Shown: positions 11,509-20,721, counted from the first letter of the stretch. The stretch: 64,000 nucleotides of DNA from Sphaerisporangium perillae (GCF_023276435.1 NZ_JALLPO010000021.1:62001-126000), one strand, 5' to 3'. Numbers and translations: made by a program. The notes: a model not told the origin generated them from the sequence alone.

Positions 11509-11961
11509 TTGAATGATTCAGGTTTACCGCCTAATGTGCAGGTCGTGGGGGATGTCGAGCGGCTTCATGATGCCGGGCTTCGCGTGACCGCGGCCCGGAT
11601 CGCGATCTTGCACACCGTGCGGGAGGGCGACCACCTTGATGTGGACGCCATCCACAAGGGTGTGCGAGAGCGAGTCGGCCACGTGTCCCTACAGGCGATC
11701 TACGACGGACTTCACGCGCTGTACGGGGCCGGGATCCTCCACAAGATCGAGCCCATGGGCAGCCCCGCGCGCTACGAGGCGAGAGTGGGCGACAACCATC
11801 ACCACCTCGTCTGCCGCAAGTGCGGCGCCGTCACCGACGTCGACTGCGCCACCGGAGAGGCTCCATGCCTCGATCCCGTGAACGCCGCCGGCTTCCATGT
11901 CGACGAGGCCGACGTGATCTATTGGGGCACCTGCCCCGATTGCCTCTCCCTGAGCGCCTGA
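11509..11961 (+). CDS. Fur-family transcriptional regulator
   Basis: 150 aa. The winged-helix DNA-binding half has GLRVTAARIAILHTVREG (around residues 25-42) and VSLQAIYDGLHALYGAGILH. The dimerisation half carries the metal ligands: HHHLVCRKCG and a second CxxC pair (CPDC) for structural zinc. It resembles the peroxide-sensing PerR/CatR/FurA branch more than Zur or Nur, but this is a family-level guess. An upstream in-frame ATG exists at 11452. I prefer the TTG at 11509 because GGGAGG lies 9 bp before it. The next gene on the same strand is a molybdopterin oxidoreductase. Confidence 0.88.
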   Translation: MNDSGLPPNVQVVGDVERLHDAGLRVTAARIAILHTVREGDHLDVDAIHKGVRERVGHVSLQAIYDGLHALYGAGILHKIEPMGSPARYEARVGDNHHHLVCRKCGAVTDVDCATGEAPCLDPVNAAGFHVDEADVIYWGTCPDCLSLSA

Positions 11962-12075
11962 CCCCCGTACCCAGCAGTCATAGGGAGTCAACAACGGCCG
12001 TTTCGTCCCATCCCTTCCCTGTGACGCCGGCGAGCGGTAAAGATGAGTTCGTCCCCCGAACTCAGGAGGCTCAAC

Positions 12076-14280
12076 GTGCGTACGGCGCATCGAACCTGTC
12101 CCTTGTGCGAGGCCGTGTGCGGTCTCACGATCACACTGGACGAGGACGGCCGGGTGGCGGGAGTCCGGGGTGACGACGCCGACCCGTTCAGCAAGGGCTT
12201 CATCTGCCCGAAGGGCGCGAGCCTCGGCCGGCTCGACGAGGACCCCGACCGGCTCACCCGGCCGCTGATCCGCGAGGGCGGCGAGTGGCGCGAGGCGAGC
12301 TGGCAGGAGGCGTTCGAGGCCGTCGAGCGCGGCCTGGCCGCCGTGCCCGGCCCGGCGCGCGCCGTCTACCTGGGCAACCCGAGCGCGCACACGATGGCGG
12401 GAGCGCTGTACGCGGCTCCGCTGATCCGCGCCATGGGCACGCGGCAGGTCTACTCGGCGAGCACCGCCGACCAGATGCCCAAGCACGTGGCGGCCGGCCT
12501 GATGTTCGGCCATCCGCTGACGATCCCGGTGCCCGATCTCGATCGCACCGGCTACCTGCTCATGCTCGGCGCCAACCCGCTGGAGTCCAACGGCTCGCTG
12601 TGCACAGCGCCCGACTTCCCCGGGCGGCTGAAGGCGCTGCGCCGGCGCGGCGGCAAGCTCGTGGTCGTCGACCCGCGCCGCACGCGCACCGCCGCGCTGG
12701 CCGACGAGCACGTCTTCGTCCGCCCGGGCACCGACGCCTTCCTGCTGGCGGGCATCGTCCACACGCTGTTCGCCGAGAAGCTCACCGACGTCCGTGTCCC
12801 GGTGCGCGGGCTCGCCGAGGTGGAGGCTGCGCTCGCCGACTTCACCCCCGAGGCGTGCGCCGCGGCGTGCGGCGTGCCGTCCGAGCTGATCGTCCGGCTG
12901 GCGCGCGAGCTGGCCGCCGCCCCCGCCGCCGCCGTGTACGGGCGCATCGGCACCTGCACGGTCGAGTTCGGCACGCTCGCCCAGTGGCTGGTCGACGTGG
13001 CCAACGTGCTGACCGGCAACCTCGACCGGCCCGGGGGCGCGATGTTCCCCCACCCCGCGACCGAGGGCCCGCGCCGGCGCAAGCCGTACGCCACCGGGCG
13101 CTGGCACAGCCGCGTGCGCGAGCTTCCCGAGGCGAACGGCGAGCTGCCGGTGGCGACGCTGGCCGACGAGATCGAGACGCCCGGCGAGGGCGCGATCAGG
13201 GCGCTGGTCACCGTCGCGGGCAACCCCGTGCTGTCCGCGCCCAACGGCGCGCGGCTCGACCGGGCCTTCGCCGCCCTGGACTTCATGGTCTGCGTCGATC
13301 CCTACCTCAACGAGACGACGCGGCACGCGCACGTCATCCTGCCGCCGCCCCGGGTCATGCAGGCGGGGCACTACGACTTCGCGCTTCTCGGCCTCGCGGT
13401 GCGCGACTACACGCGGTACTCCCCGCCGGTGCTTCCCCTGGAGCCGGGACGGCCCTTGGAGGCGGAGATCCTCGCCAGGCTCACCATGATCGCCTCGGGC
13501 CAGGGCGCGGGCGCCGATCCGGCGCTGCTGGACGAGATGATCCTCGACCAGATGCTCCGCAAGGCCGCCGACACCCCCGGCTCGCCGGTCGAGGGACGCG
13601 ACCCGGCCGAGCTGCGCGCGATGCTCACCGGAGGCAACGGAGCCGAGCTGCGGCTGGACGCGATGCTGCGCCTCGGCCCGTACGGCGACTGGGGCGGGCG
13701 TGAGCCCTACGAGAACGGCGGGGAAGGCGGGGACGGCCTGTCGCTGGCACGGCTGCTGCGGAGCCCGCACGGCATCGACCTCGGCCCGCTCCGGCCCCGC
13801 CTCCCCGGCAACCTCGCCACGGCCTCCGGCGCCGTCGAACTGGCCCCCGAGGCGATCGTCACCGACGTCGCGCGGCTCCGCGAGGCGCTCGGCAGGCAGG
13901 CGGAGGGTTTCGTGCTCATCGGGCGGCGCCACCTGCGTTCCAACAACAGCTGGATGCACAACGTGGCCCCCCTGGTCGGTGGCAGCAACCGCTGCACCCT
14001 CCAGATCAACCCCGAGGACGCCGCCGAACTGGGGCTCGCCGAGCAGGCGGTGGTCCGGTCGGCGGCGGGCGAGCTGACCGTACGGCTCGAACCGACCGAC
14101 ACGATCATGCGGGGGGTGGTGAGCCTGCCGCACGGCTGGGGTCACGCGGGCACCTCGCAACTCGTCGCGGCCAAGCATCCCGGGGTGAGCGCCAACACGC
14201 TGACCGACGAGTCGATCATCGACCCGCTCTCGGGGAACGCGGTGTTCAACGGCGTGCCCGTCACGTTGTCCCCCGCCTGA
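12076..14280 (+). CDS. Molybdopterin-dependent oxidoreductase (formate dehydrogenase-like superfamily)
   Basis: 734 aa from the GTG at 12076, chosen because AGGAGG lies 6 bp upstream. The N-terminus binds a 4Fe-4S cluster (CPLCEAVCG, then ICPKG). The molybdopterin body follows, with MLGANPLESNGS and VVVDPRRTRTA, then the C-terminal molydop-binding domain (HLRSNNSWMHN, LPHGWGHAG). The protein is cytoplasmic; there is no Tat signal. Where FdhF-type enzymes carry the Cys/Sec metal ligand, this protein reads YSASTADQMPKH, so formate dehydrogenase activity is doubtful. It lies 114 bp after the Fur-family gene and may be controlled by it. Substrate unknown. Confidence 0.85.
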   Translation: MRTAHRTCPLCEAVCGLTITLDEDGRVAGVRGDDADPFSKGFICPKGASLGRLDEDPDRLTRPLIREGGEWREASWQEAFEAVERGLAAVPGPARAVYLGNPSAHTMAGALYAAPLIRAMGTRQVYSASTADQMPKHVAAGLMFGHPLTIPVPDLDRTGYLLMLGANPLESNGSLCTAPDFPGRLKALRRRGGKLVVVDPRRTRTAALADEHVFVRPGTDAFLLAGIVHTLFAEKLTDVRVPVRGLAEVEAALADFTPEACAAACGVPSELIVRLARELAAAPAAAVYGRIGTCTVEFGTLAQWLVDVANVLTGNLDRPGGAMFPHPATEGPRRRKPYATGRWHSRVRELPEANGELPVATLADEIETPGEGAIRALVTVAGNPVLSAPNGARLDRAFAALDFMVCVDPYLNETTRHAHVILPPPRVMQAGHYDFALLGLAVRDYTRYSPPVLPLEPGRPLEAEILARLTMIASGQGAGADPALLDEMILDQMLRKAADTPGSPVEGRDPAELRAMLTGGNGAELRLDAMLRLGPYGDWGGREPYENGGEGGDGLSLARLLRSPHGIDLGPLRPRLPGNLATASGAVELAPEAIVTDVARLREALGRQAEGFVLIGRRHLRSNNSWMHNVAPLVGGSNRCTLQINPEDAAELGLAEQAVVRSAAGELTVRLEPTDTIMRGVVSLPHGWGHAGTSQLVAAKHPGVSANTLTDESIIDPLSGNAVFNGVPVTLSPA

Positions 14281-14343
14281 GCGGACGCCGCGCCGCACGG
14301 GCCTGGGCGGAATCGGGGCGCTCGTGGTAATAGGCTGTGCGGC

Positions 14344-14955
14344 GTGACCACCGTGCCCGATAAGGAACGTCTGCTGGCCCAGGTCGGTTTCGCCGTGGAA
14401 ATCGACAAATTGAAGCGGGTACTCCGCCGCAACATGTTGATGGACGGCTCTCGCAGGGAGAACGACGCCGAGCATTCGTGGTACCTCGGCATGCTGGCCA
14501 TGGTCCTCGGCGAGCACGCGCCGCCCGGCACCGACCTCGACCGTGTCACGGCCATGCTCCTCGTGCACGACATCGTCGAGATCGACGCGGGCGACACCTT
14601 CATCTACGACCTGACGGCGGTCGAGGTGCAGGAGAAGGCCGAGCGGGCCGCGGCCGACCGCATCTTCGGGCTGCTCCCCGAGGACCAGACCCTCGCCCTG
14701 CGCGCCCTGTGGGAGGAGTTCGAGGCGCGCAAGACGCCCGAGGCCAGGTTCGCCAAGGCGCTCGACCGGCTCGCCCCCATGATGGCCAACCACCACAACG
14801 AGGGCGGCAGCTGGGTGCGCCACGGGGTCACGGCCGATCAGGTGATGGAGAAAGTCGAGATCATCCGGGAGGGTTCGCCGGCTCTGGGCGACTATGCCAC
14901 CGAGATCATCGAGCTGTCGGTGGCCCGCGGCCACCTGGCTCGGAGCCGCGCGTAG
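14344..14955 (+). CDS. HD-domain phosphohydrolase (YfbR/HDDC2-like)
   Basis: 203 aa. The HD motifs are in order: NDAEHSWYLG (His), LVHDIVEIDAGD (His-Asp) and a later Asp-bearing helix AKALDRLAPMMANHHNEGG. This matches the small 5'-deoxynucleotidase-like HD hydrolases (YfbR, HDDC2), which act on nucleotides with divalent metal. The GTG start has no Shine-Dalgarno sequence, but a -10-like TAGGCT ends 7 bp before it, so the mRNA is probably leaderless. Confidence 0.85.
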   Translation: MTTVPDKERLLAQVGFAVEIDKLKRVLRRNMLMDGSRRENDAEHSWYLGMLAMVLGEHAPPGTDLDRVTAMLLVHDIVEIDAGDTFIYDLTAVEVQEKAERAAADRIFGLLPEDQTLALRALWEEFEARKTPEARFAKALDRLAPMMANHHNEGGSWVRHGVTADQVMEKVEIIREGSPALGDYATEIIELSVARGHLARSRA

Positions 14956-15018
14956 CCGCCTTCGCGGTGTTCTCCATGGCTCTGGGGGGTAGGTCCCTTA
15001 GGGCGAGAGGGGGCGAAA

Positions 15019-15960
15019 GTGGAGGAAACTTCGAAGTCCATCAACTCGCGACGTCGCACGCTCCGGCAGTCCCTGGGCCTTGGACGCATGTCGCTGCCGG
15101 TGGGGCTCACCGATCGCATCGAGCACATACGGACCATCGACCGCGTCGTCCTCCCGCTGGCGAAGACCATCCGCCGCAGGCTGCCGCTCGGCAGCCCGCT
15201 CAGGGACCTGCTGCACGGCGTGCCGACCGGCCATCCTCTCCATCCCCCGCTGGCGACCGTGAGCCTCGGCTGCTGGACGGCCACGGCGGTGCTGGACGCC
15301 ATCGACGTCGACCCCCGCGCCTCGCAGGCCGTGCTCGCCACCGGCATCGCCATGGCCATCCCGACCGCCGCCGCCGGGATGACCGACTGGTCGGTGCTGC
15401 ACCTTGAGCAGCAGCGCGTCGGGTTCGTCCACGCGCTGGTCAACCTGACGGCGCTCGGGCTGTACTCCGGCTCCCTCATGCTCCGGCTGTCCGGCAGGCA
15501 CCGCGCCGGGCGGGCGCTCGCGTTCGCCGGCCTGGGCGCGGCGAGCGTGGGCGGGTACCTCGGCGGGCATCTCGCCTACCGCATGGCTGCCGGGCCGACG
15601 CACGCCGAGCCGACCACCCACCTGGTGCCGCTCGGCTGGCACGACCTGTGCCGGCTGTGGGACCTGCCCGACGGCCGTCCGGTGTCCCGCCGCCTCGGCT
15701 ACATCCACCTGTTCGTCCTGCGCCACGGGACGCACGTGAAGGTCCTCGCCGACCGCTGCTCGCACCTGGCCGGGCCGCTGCACCAGGGACGGCTCGTCCT
15801 GGAGGACGACGAGGCCTGCGTCGTGTGCCCCTGGCACGGCAGCACGTTCCGCCTGGACGACGGGGCGGTGGTCCACGGCCCGGCGACCGCGCCGCAGCCC
15901 GCGTTCGAGGTCAACGTCCGCGGCGACGGGGTCGTCCAGGTGCGGCCGCGCCAGGCCTGA
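15019..15960 (+). CDS. Membrane protein with DUF2231 region and C-terminal Rieske [2Fe-2S] domain
   Basis: 313 aa. Residues 60-200 hold a DUF2231-type helical membrane region, with HGVPTGHPLHPPLATVSLG and then several hydrophobic helices. From about residue 205 a Rieske ferredoxin-like domain follows, with ligands in DRCSHLAGPLH and CPWHGSTF. The Rieske part faces one side of the membrane as a one-electron carrier; the partner is not encoded nearby. I take the GTG at 15019 after GAGAGGG. It is a recognised actinobacterial architecture, often annotated as Rieske 2Fe-2S protein. Confidence 0.85.
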   Translation: MEETSKSINSRRRTLRQSLGLGRMSLPVGLTDRIEHIRTIDRVVLPLAKTIRRRLPLGSPLRDLLHGVPTGHPLHPPLATVSLGCWTATAVLDAIDVDPRASQAVLATGIAMAIPTAAAGMTDWSVLHLEQQRVGFVHALVNLTALGLYSGSLMLRLSGRHRAGRALAFAGLGAASVGGYLGGHLAYRMAAGPTHAEPTTHLVPLGWHDLCRLWDLPDGRPVSRRLGYIHLFVLRHGTHVKVLADRCSHLAGPLHQGRLVLEDDEACVVCPWHGSTFRLDDGAVVHGPATAPQPAFEVNVRGDGVVQVRPRQA

Positions 15961-15973
15961 CGCCGGCGAGAGG

Positions 15974-16201
15974 TCAGTCCTCCGCCTGGTCGGCGGCCGG
16001 GTACTCCACGAGGGCCAGGATGCGGCTCGCCATGAAACGCGCGGTGCGCACCGGGGTGCCGGTCCTGGTCACCTCGCTGACCTCGACGAGCCCTCTGCGG
16101 GTCGCGACGTCGACGCGGCGGCCGGCCTTCGTCGCCACGACCTCGTACGTGCGGGGAGTGCCGCCTGCGTCTATGACGATCTCGACCCGGTCACCCTTCA
16201 T
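15974..16201 (-). CDS. Small conserved hypothetical protein
   Basis: 75 aa starting MKGDRVEIVIDAGG; a longer reading begins at the GTG at 16219 (MGIYQG). It is a compact beta-rich protein, with VVATKAGRRVDVATRRGLVE and then VSEVTRTGTPVRTARFMASR. No catalytic motif is seen. It is convergent with the Rieske gene and lies just downstream of the permease gene on the same strand. Function is unknown. Confidence 0.55.
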   Translation of the reverse strand: MKGDRVEIVIDAGGTPRTYEVVATKAGRRVDVATRRGLVEVSEVTRTGTPVRTARFMASRILALVEYPAADQAED

Positions 16202-16231
16202 GCCCTGGTAAATACCCACTTATCCAGGCGA

Positions 16232-16987
16232 TTACCCGTACACCAGTTTGATAATCGCCACGATTCCGACGCATACGACCAGGCCGCGCAGCACCCGGGC
16301 CGGCAGCCGGCGGCCGACCCGCGCGCCGAGGAAGCCGCCCGCCATGGAGCCCACCGAGATCAGCAGCACGACCCACCAGTCGACCGGCGCGATCAGCGCG
16401 AACAGGACGGCCGCCGTGGAGTTGACCAGGAGCGACAGCATGTTCTTCGCCGCGTTGATCCGCTGCAGGTGGTCGTCGAAAAAGATGCCGAGCAGCCCGA
16501 TCAGCACCACGCCCTGCGCGGCGCCGAAGTAGCCGCCATAGACCCCGGCGGCGCACACGCCCAGCCACAGCCACGGTCCGCCGTGCGGGTGCGGAACGCT
16601 CTGCCGCGCGGACAGCCAGGCGTTCACCTTGGGCTGGGCGACGACCATCACGCAGGCGAGCGCGATCAGCACGGGGACGATCACCTGGAAGGCCTCGGCG
16701 GGCAGCCAGAGCAGCAGCAGGCCGCCCACGAGGGAGCCGAGCACCGAACCGATGCCGAGCCGCATCAACCGCGCGCGCTGGCCGCTGAGCTCGGCGCGGT
16801 AACCCAGCACGCCGGCCACGCCGCCCGCGACCAGCCCGACGTTGTTGGACACGTTCGCGACGATCGGCGGGTATCCCAGTGCCAGCAACGTCGGAAAGGT
16901 GATCAGCGAACCCGAGCCGACGACGGCGTTGATGCCTCCTGCGGCCACCCCGGCCGCGAGGACCGCGACCGCCTCCCACGGTGTCAA
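16232..16987 (-). CDS. TauE/SafE-family permease (sulfite exporter-like)
   Basis: 251 aa with about eight membrane segments. The family motif GGINAVVGSGSLITFPTLLA appears near residues 17-36 and is repeated more weakly in the second half (GVYGGYFGAAQGVVLIGLLG). TauE/SafE proteins move sulfite, sulfonates or related anions. No sulfur-metabolism gene is close by, so the substrate cannot be named. The start ATG gives MTPWEAVAVLAAG and no signal peptide is cleaved. Confidence 0.88.
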   Translation of the reverse strand: MTPWEAVAVLAAGVAAGGINAVVGSGSLITFPTLLALGYPPIVANVSNNVGLVAGGVAGVLGYRAELSGQRARLMRLGIGSVLGSLVGGLLLLWLPAEAFQVIVPVLIALACVMVVAQPKVNAWLSARQSVPHPHGGPWLWLGVCAAGVYGGYFGAAQGVVLIGLLGIFFDDHLQRINAAKNMLSLLVNSTAAVLFALIAPVDWWVVLLISVGSMAGGFLGARVGRRLPARVLRGLVVCVGIVAIIKLVYG

Positions 16988-17089
16988 GACCCAACCTTTC
17001 GTACGGCTCCGCCCGATGTTAGGCGGCCACCGTACCCACCGGGCGCAAGGGGCTCATCGCCCGCCCCCCGGGGGTGTGCGCCGGTGGGC

Positions 17090-18145
17090 TCAGTACGTCG
17101 GCTGCGTCGGCTCGGCCGGCCGGTACGGCTCAGGGGGCCGGTGCGGTTCCGCGGGCCGGTGCGGTTCGGCGGGTGGGGTCGCCGTCTGGACCGGTGGGGC
17201 CGGCACCTGGGCAGGCTGGGGCGCGGCCTGGGCGGGCGGGGCGTCCTTGGCCTGGGTGAACAGGCCGCCCAGGCTCTCCAGCGCCCTGCCCATCTCGGAC
17301 GGCACGATCCAGAGCTTGTTGGCGTCGCCCTTGGCGATCTCGGGAAGCGTCTGGAGGTACTGGTAGGCGAGCAGCCGCTGGTCGGGGTTGCCCTCGTGGA
17401 TGGCGCGGAACACCATCAAGATCGCGTCCGCCTGGCCTTTGGCCCGCATGGCCTGGGCCTCCGCGTCGGCCTGGGCGCGCAGCACGGCGGCCTCCGCCTC
17501 ACCGCGGGCCTTCAGGACGGCGGCCTGGCGCTCGCCCTCCGCCGTCAGGATCGCGGACTGCTTCTGCCCCTCGGCCGACAGGATGGAGGCGCGCTTGTCG
17601 CGGTCGGCGCGCATCTGCTTTTCCATCGAGTCCTGGATGGAGGCGGGCGGGTCGATGGCCTTCAGCTCGACGCGGTTGACCCGGATTCCCCACTTGCCGG
17701 TGGCCTCGTCGAGCACCCCGCGAAGCTCGGAGTTGATCTCCTCGCGGGAGGTCAGCGTGCGCTCGAGATCCATGCCGCCTACGACGTTGCGCAGGGTGGT
17801 GACGGTCAGCTGCTCGACGCCGGTGAGGAAGTTGGCGATCTCGTAGGTCGCGGCCTTGGGGTCGGTCACCTGGAAGTAGATCACCGTGTCGATCGACACG
17901 ACGAGGTTGTCGGATGTGATCACCGGCTGCGGAGGGAAGGAGACGACCTGTTCCCGCAGGTCGACCATCGTCTTCACCCCGTCGATGAACGGCACGACGA
18001 TGTTCAGCCCGGGGGTCAGGGTGCGGTGGTAGCGCCCAAGCCGCTCGATGATGAAGGCCTGGGCCTGCGGCACGATGCGAATGGTCCGGTATAACGCGAA
18101 ACCAGCGATGGCCACCACGATCATGGCGACGACAAGCTGTGTCAT
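17090..18145 (-). CDS. Band 7/SPFH membrane protein (stomatin/QmcA-like)
   Basis: 351 aa. One N-terminal membrane segment (residues 3-21) is followed by the SPFH domain (about 22-190): QAFIIERLGRYHRTLTPGLN, MVDLREQVVSFPPQPVITSD and FLTGVEQLTVTTLRNVVGGM. A long Ala/Glu-rich coiled coil follows (about 190-260). The C-terminus is a Pro-rich tail with repeated PAEPHRP/PEPYRP units. Such proteins form large ring assemblies that organise membrane microdomains and proteases. A partner NfeD gene is often next door, but none is present here. The proline tail is longer than usual. Confidence 0.9.
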   Translation of the reverse strand: MTQLVVAMIVVAIAGFALYRTIRIVPQAQAFIIERLGRYHRTLTPGLNIVVPFIDGVKTMVDLREQVVSFPPQPVITSDNLVVSIDTVIYFQVTDPKAATYEIANFLTGVEQLTVTTLRNVVGGMDLERTLTSREEINSELRGVLDEATGKWGIRVNRVELKAIDPPASIQDSMEKQMRADRDKRASILSAEGQKQSAILTAEGERQAAVLKARGEAEAAVLRAQADAEAQAMRAKGQADAILMVFRAIHEGNPDQRLLAYQYLQTLPEIAKGDANKLWIVPSEMGRALESLGGLFTQAKDAPPAQAAPQPAQVPAPPVQTATPPAEPHRPAEPHRPPEPYRPAEPTQPTY

Positions 18146-18221
18146 GAGTCAACTCCGACCCGACGAAACCGATGAGCCCCGGCCGGAATGATATTTGGTT
18201 TTCGCTTTACGCGTTCGTTAA

Positions 18222-18260
18222 CCACGCGGGCGATCGGTATCAATCACAAATCGCCCGTGG
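18222..18260 (-). terminator. Hairpin between ABC ATPase and band-7 genes
   Basis: CCACGCGGGCGAT (18222-18234) pairs with ATCGCCCGTGG (18250-18260) with a 2-nt bulge and a 15-nt loop. It lies just after the stop of the minus-strand ABC gene and could end its transcript. There is no clear T-tract. Confidence 0.45.
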
Positions 18261-18277
18261 CGTCGCCCAATTCACGA

Positions 18278-19072
18278 TCATCCGGGGAGCGCGCGGGCGT
18301 ACCAGCGGCCGTCCGCGCTGCGCTCCAGGCTCAGCGGAACGCCGAACGTGCGGGAGAGGTTGTCCGCGGTCATGACGTACTCGATCGGGCCCTGGGCCAC
18401 CACCGAGCCGTGCCGGAGCAGCAGCACGTGGGTGAACCCGCTCGGCACCTCCTCGACGTGGTGGGTGACCAGCACCATGGTCGGGGCCGTCGCGTCGTAC
18501 GCCAGCGCCGACAGGCGGCGCACCAGGTCTTCCCTGCCGCCGAGGTCGAGGCCGGCGGCGGGCTCGTCCAGCAGCAGGAGCTCGGGGTCCGGCATGAGCG
18601 CCCGCGCGATCTGCACGCGCTTGCGCTCGCCCTCCGAGAGCGTGCCGAACTTCCGCCTGATCAAGTGAGCGCAGCCGAGCTGGTCGATGAGCTCCACCGC
18701 GCGGGTCACGTCACCGGAGTCGTACTCCTCGTTCCACCGGCCGAGTATGGCGTAGGACGCGGTGAGCACAAGGTCGATGACCTTCTCCTCCGGCGGCACC
18801 CGCTCGGCGAGCGCCGCGCTGGCCAAGCCGATGCGTGGACGCAGGTCGAAGACGTCGGTCTGGCCGAGCCGCTCGCCGAGGATCTCCACAGAGCCCTCGC
18901 TCGGATACAGAAGAGCCGCCGCCACCTGCAGCAACGTCGTCTTCCCCGCGCCGTTGGGGCCGATGACGACCCAGCGCTCGTCCTCTTCCACGGTCCAGTC
19001 GATGCCCCGCAGCAGGGCCGCGCCATCTCTGCGGACGGCGACGTCCTGGAGCCGAAGCACCTGACCACCCAT
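18278..19072 (-). CDS. ABC transporter ATP-binding protein, stand-alone
   Basis: 264 aa from the ATG at 19072, which has GGAGGG upstream; an earlier in-frame start lacks one. All ATPase motifs are present: Walker A GPNGAGKTT (about 36-44), signature LSEGERKRVQIARA, Walker B LLLLDEPAAGLD and H-loop VTHHVEE. The short single-domain form resembles the iron/siderophore and ModF-like ATPases, but no permease or binding protein is next to it. The role is therefore uncertain: a transporter partner could be elsewhere. Confidence 0.88.
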   Translation of the reverse strand: MGGQVLRLQDVAVRRDGAALLRGIDWTVEEDERWVVIGPNGAGKTTLLQVAAALLYPSEGSVEILGERLGQTDVFDLRPRIGLASAALAERVPPEEKVIDLVLTASYAILGRWNEEYDSGDVTRAVELIDQLGCAHLIRRKFGTLSEGERKRVQIARALMPDPELLLLDEPAAGLDLGGREDLVRRLSALAYDATAPTMVLVTHHVEEVPSGFTHVLLLRHGSVVAQGPIEYVMTADNLSRTFGVPLSLERSADGRWYARALPG

Positions 19073-19205
19073 CCCGAATCCCTCCTGACATGATCGTCCG
19101 GATCGCCCCGTTCGTCGGAACCGCCCCGGCTTCACCCGGCAAGTCACCTCGCCCAGTGTTCCTCCGGACCAAACCTATTGCAGCATCAGCGCATATCGTG
19201 GTTCG

Positions 19206-19952
19206 GTGCACCCCGATTCACCGATCTCCGCCACCTTGGTCGCATGGGGCAACGCTTGGCTTGCCGGACATGTCGGCCTAGATGAGGCTGTCGACCGGCT
19301 GGAGCGCGTGGCGGGACCACAGGTCGTCTCGAGCGAGGTGACCGAGGTTCCCCTGCGCGGATTCCTCGCCGACCTGCGCGTCGAGGGCATCAGCGCCCTG
19401 CGCCTTTCCCTGCCGGCGGCCGGCGATCCGCTCGGCCTGACCGGGCCTCCCCCGTTCACCATGGCGGCCGTCGACGCCGGGCAGGCCGCCACCGCGGTCT
19501 TCCCTGGCAGGTGCCTCGGCCTCGTGCCGTCGCCCGACCGCCGCGGATCGTCCTATTCCGGCATCCGCTGGACCGTGATGGAGGCCGACGCCACGCCGCC
19601 GGACGTCCCCGGCCTCGCCGACGCCGAACACGCGCTCACCACGGCCATGCGCTCGGCCACCGACGCGCTGCTGACGGTCGAGGGCCCCGGCACGGGACAG
19701 CCCTCGATCAGGACGGCCGACGACGGCCTGGCCCCCGGCTACCCCGCCCGCGCCCACCGGGTGGCCGCCCTCACGGCGCGGCTCGCCTCGGTGCTGCGCG
19801 TCGCCGACGAGCGAGGGCTCACCTCCGGTCAGGTCTCCGTGCGCAACCAGGCCCTGCGCGACCTCGACCGCGCGGTACGGCGCGCCCGCGTGGCGGCCCA
19901 CAACGCGATCGTCGAGGCCCACCACACCCGAGACGCCCAAGCCAGACCCTGA
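19206..19952 (+). CDS. Conserved actinobacterial protein of unknown function
   Basis: 248 aa, no signal peptide or membrane helix. The N-terminal half is alpha/beta (SATLVAWGNAWLAGHVGLDE; LRGFLADLRVEGISALRLSL) and the C-terminal half is helical (HRVAALTARLASVLRVADER). Many conserved Gly/Pro residues suggest a real enzyme or scaffold, but I recognise no active-site motif. The GTG start lacks a Shine-Dalgarno sequence and may be leaderless. It is divergent from the ABC ATPase and convergent with the response-regulator gene. Confidence 0.7.
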   Translation: MHPDSPISATLVAWGNAWLAGHVGLDEAVDRLERVAGPQVVSSEVTEVPLRGFLADLRVEGISALRLSLPAAGDPLGLTGPPPFTMAAVDAGQAATAVFPGRCLGLVPSPDRRGSSYSGIRWTVMEADATPPDVPGLADAEHALTTAMRSATDALLTVEGPGTGQPSIRTADDGLAPGYPARAHRVAALTARLASVLRVADERGLTSGQVSVRNQALRDLDRAVRRARVAAHNAIVEAHHTRDAQARP

Positions 19953-20082
19953 CACCGACACCCCCCCCACCGAACGGCCCCGCACCCCGCCCCGTGTGGT
20001 GCCCGGCACAGGCGCCGCGGCGGCGAGAAGTTGGTACGGCGATGCCGGCGCCGGCATGCGGCGGGCGGCCCGGCGGACGGTC

Positions 20083-20721
20083 CTAGGCGAGGCCGTGGCG
20101 TACGGCGTACAGCGCCGCCTGGGTGCGATCCTGGACGCCGAGCTTCATGAGCACGTTGGAGACGTGCGTCTTGACGGTCTTCTCCGCCACGACGAGGTGC
20201 CTGGCGATCTCCCTGTTGGACCTTCCCGAGGCGATCAGCGCGAGCACCTCCCGTTCGCGGTCGGTCAGCACGGCGAACGGCGCGGGCACCGCCGCCTGGT
20301 CGGAGGACGACGGCCCGGACAGCATGGCCTCGGCCGCCTCGGGCGCCAGCAGGATCTGGCCGCCGTGCACCGAGCGGACGGCCTGTACGAGCGCGGCGGG
20401 GTCCACGTCCTTGTAGAGGAAGCCGGACGCCCCCGCCCGCATCGCGGGCGCCACGTCGTCCCGATCGCTCACCGAGGTGAGCACGATCACCCGCATCCGC
20501 AGGCCCTGCCCGGACAGCTCGCGCAGGGCTCCGAGCCCGTCGAGCACCGGCATCTTCAGATCGAGCAGCAGCACGTCGGGGGAGAGTGCCCCGACCAGGG
20601 CCACGGCCTCGGCGCCGTCCGCCGCCTCCCCCACGACCTCCAGGTCGCCTTGCAGGTCGAGGAAGGTGCGCAGGCCCTGCCGCACGATGGGGTGATCGTC
20701 GGCGATCAGCACCCGGATCAT
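20083..20721 (-). CDS. NarL/LuxR-type response regulator
   Basis: 212 aa from the ATG at 20721 (GGGAGG upstream). The receiver domain covers residues 1-120: IADDHPIVRQG with the acidic pocket, phospho-acceptor Asp in VLLLDLKMPVLDG, the switch Thr/Ser in VLTSVSD, and Lys in FLYKD. The LuxR-type helix-turn-helix covers about 147-212 (LTDREREVLALIASGRSNRE, then AEKTVKTHVSNVLMKLG). It is the cognate partner of the histidine kinase just upstream on the same strand (gap about 106 bp). The signal is unknown. Confidence 0.93.
   Translation of the reverse strand: MIRVLIADDHPIVRQGLRTFLDLQGDLEVVGEAADGAEAVALVGALSPDVLLLDLKMPVLDGLGALRELSGQGLRMRVIVLTSVSDRDDVAPAMRAGASGFLYKDVDPAALVQAVRSVHGGQILLAPEAAEAMLSGPSSSDQAAVPAPFAVLTDREREVLALIASGRSNREIARHLVVAEKTVKTHVSNVLMKLGVQDRTQAALYAVRHGLA

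Noticed and set aside
11689-14934. A 1081-codon open frame antisense to the molybdopterin oxidoreductase
   Set aside because: A third-position GC shadow of confidently assigned genes on the other strand.
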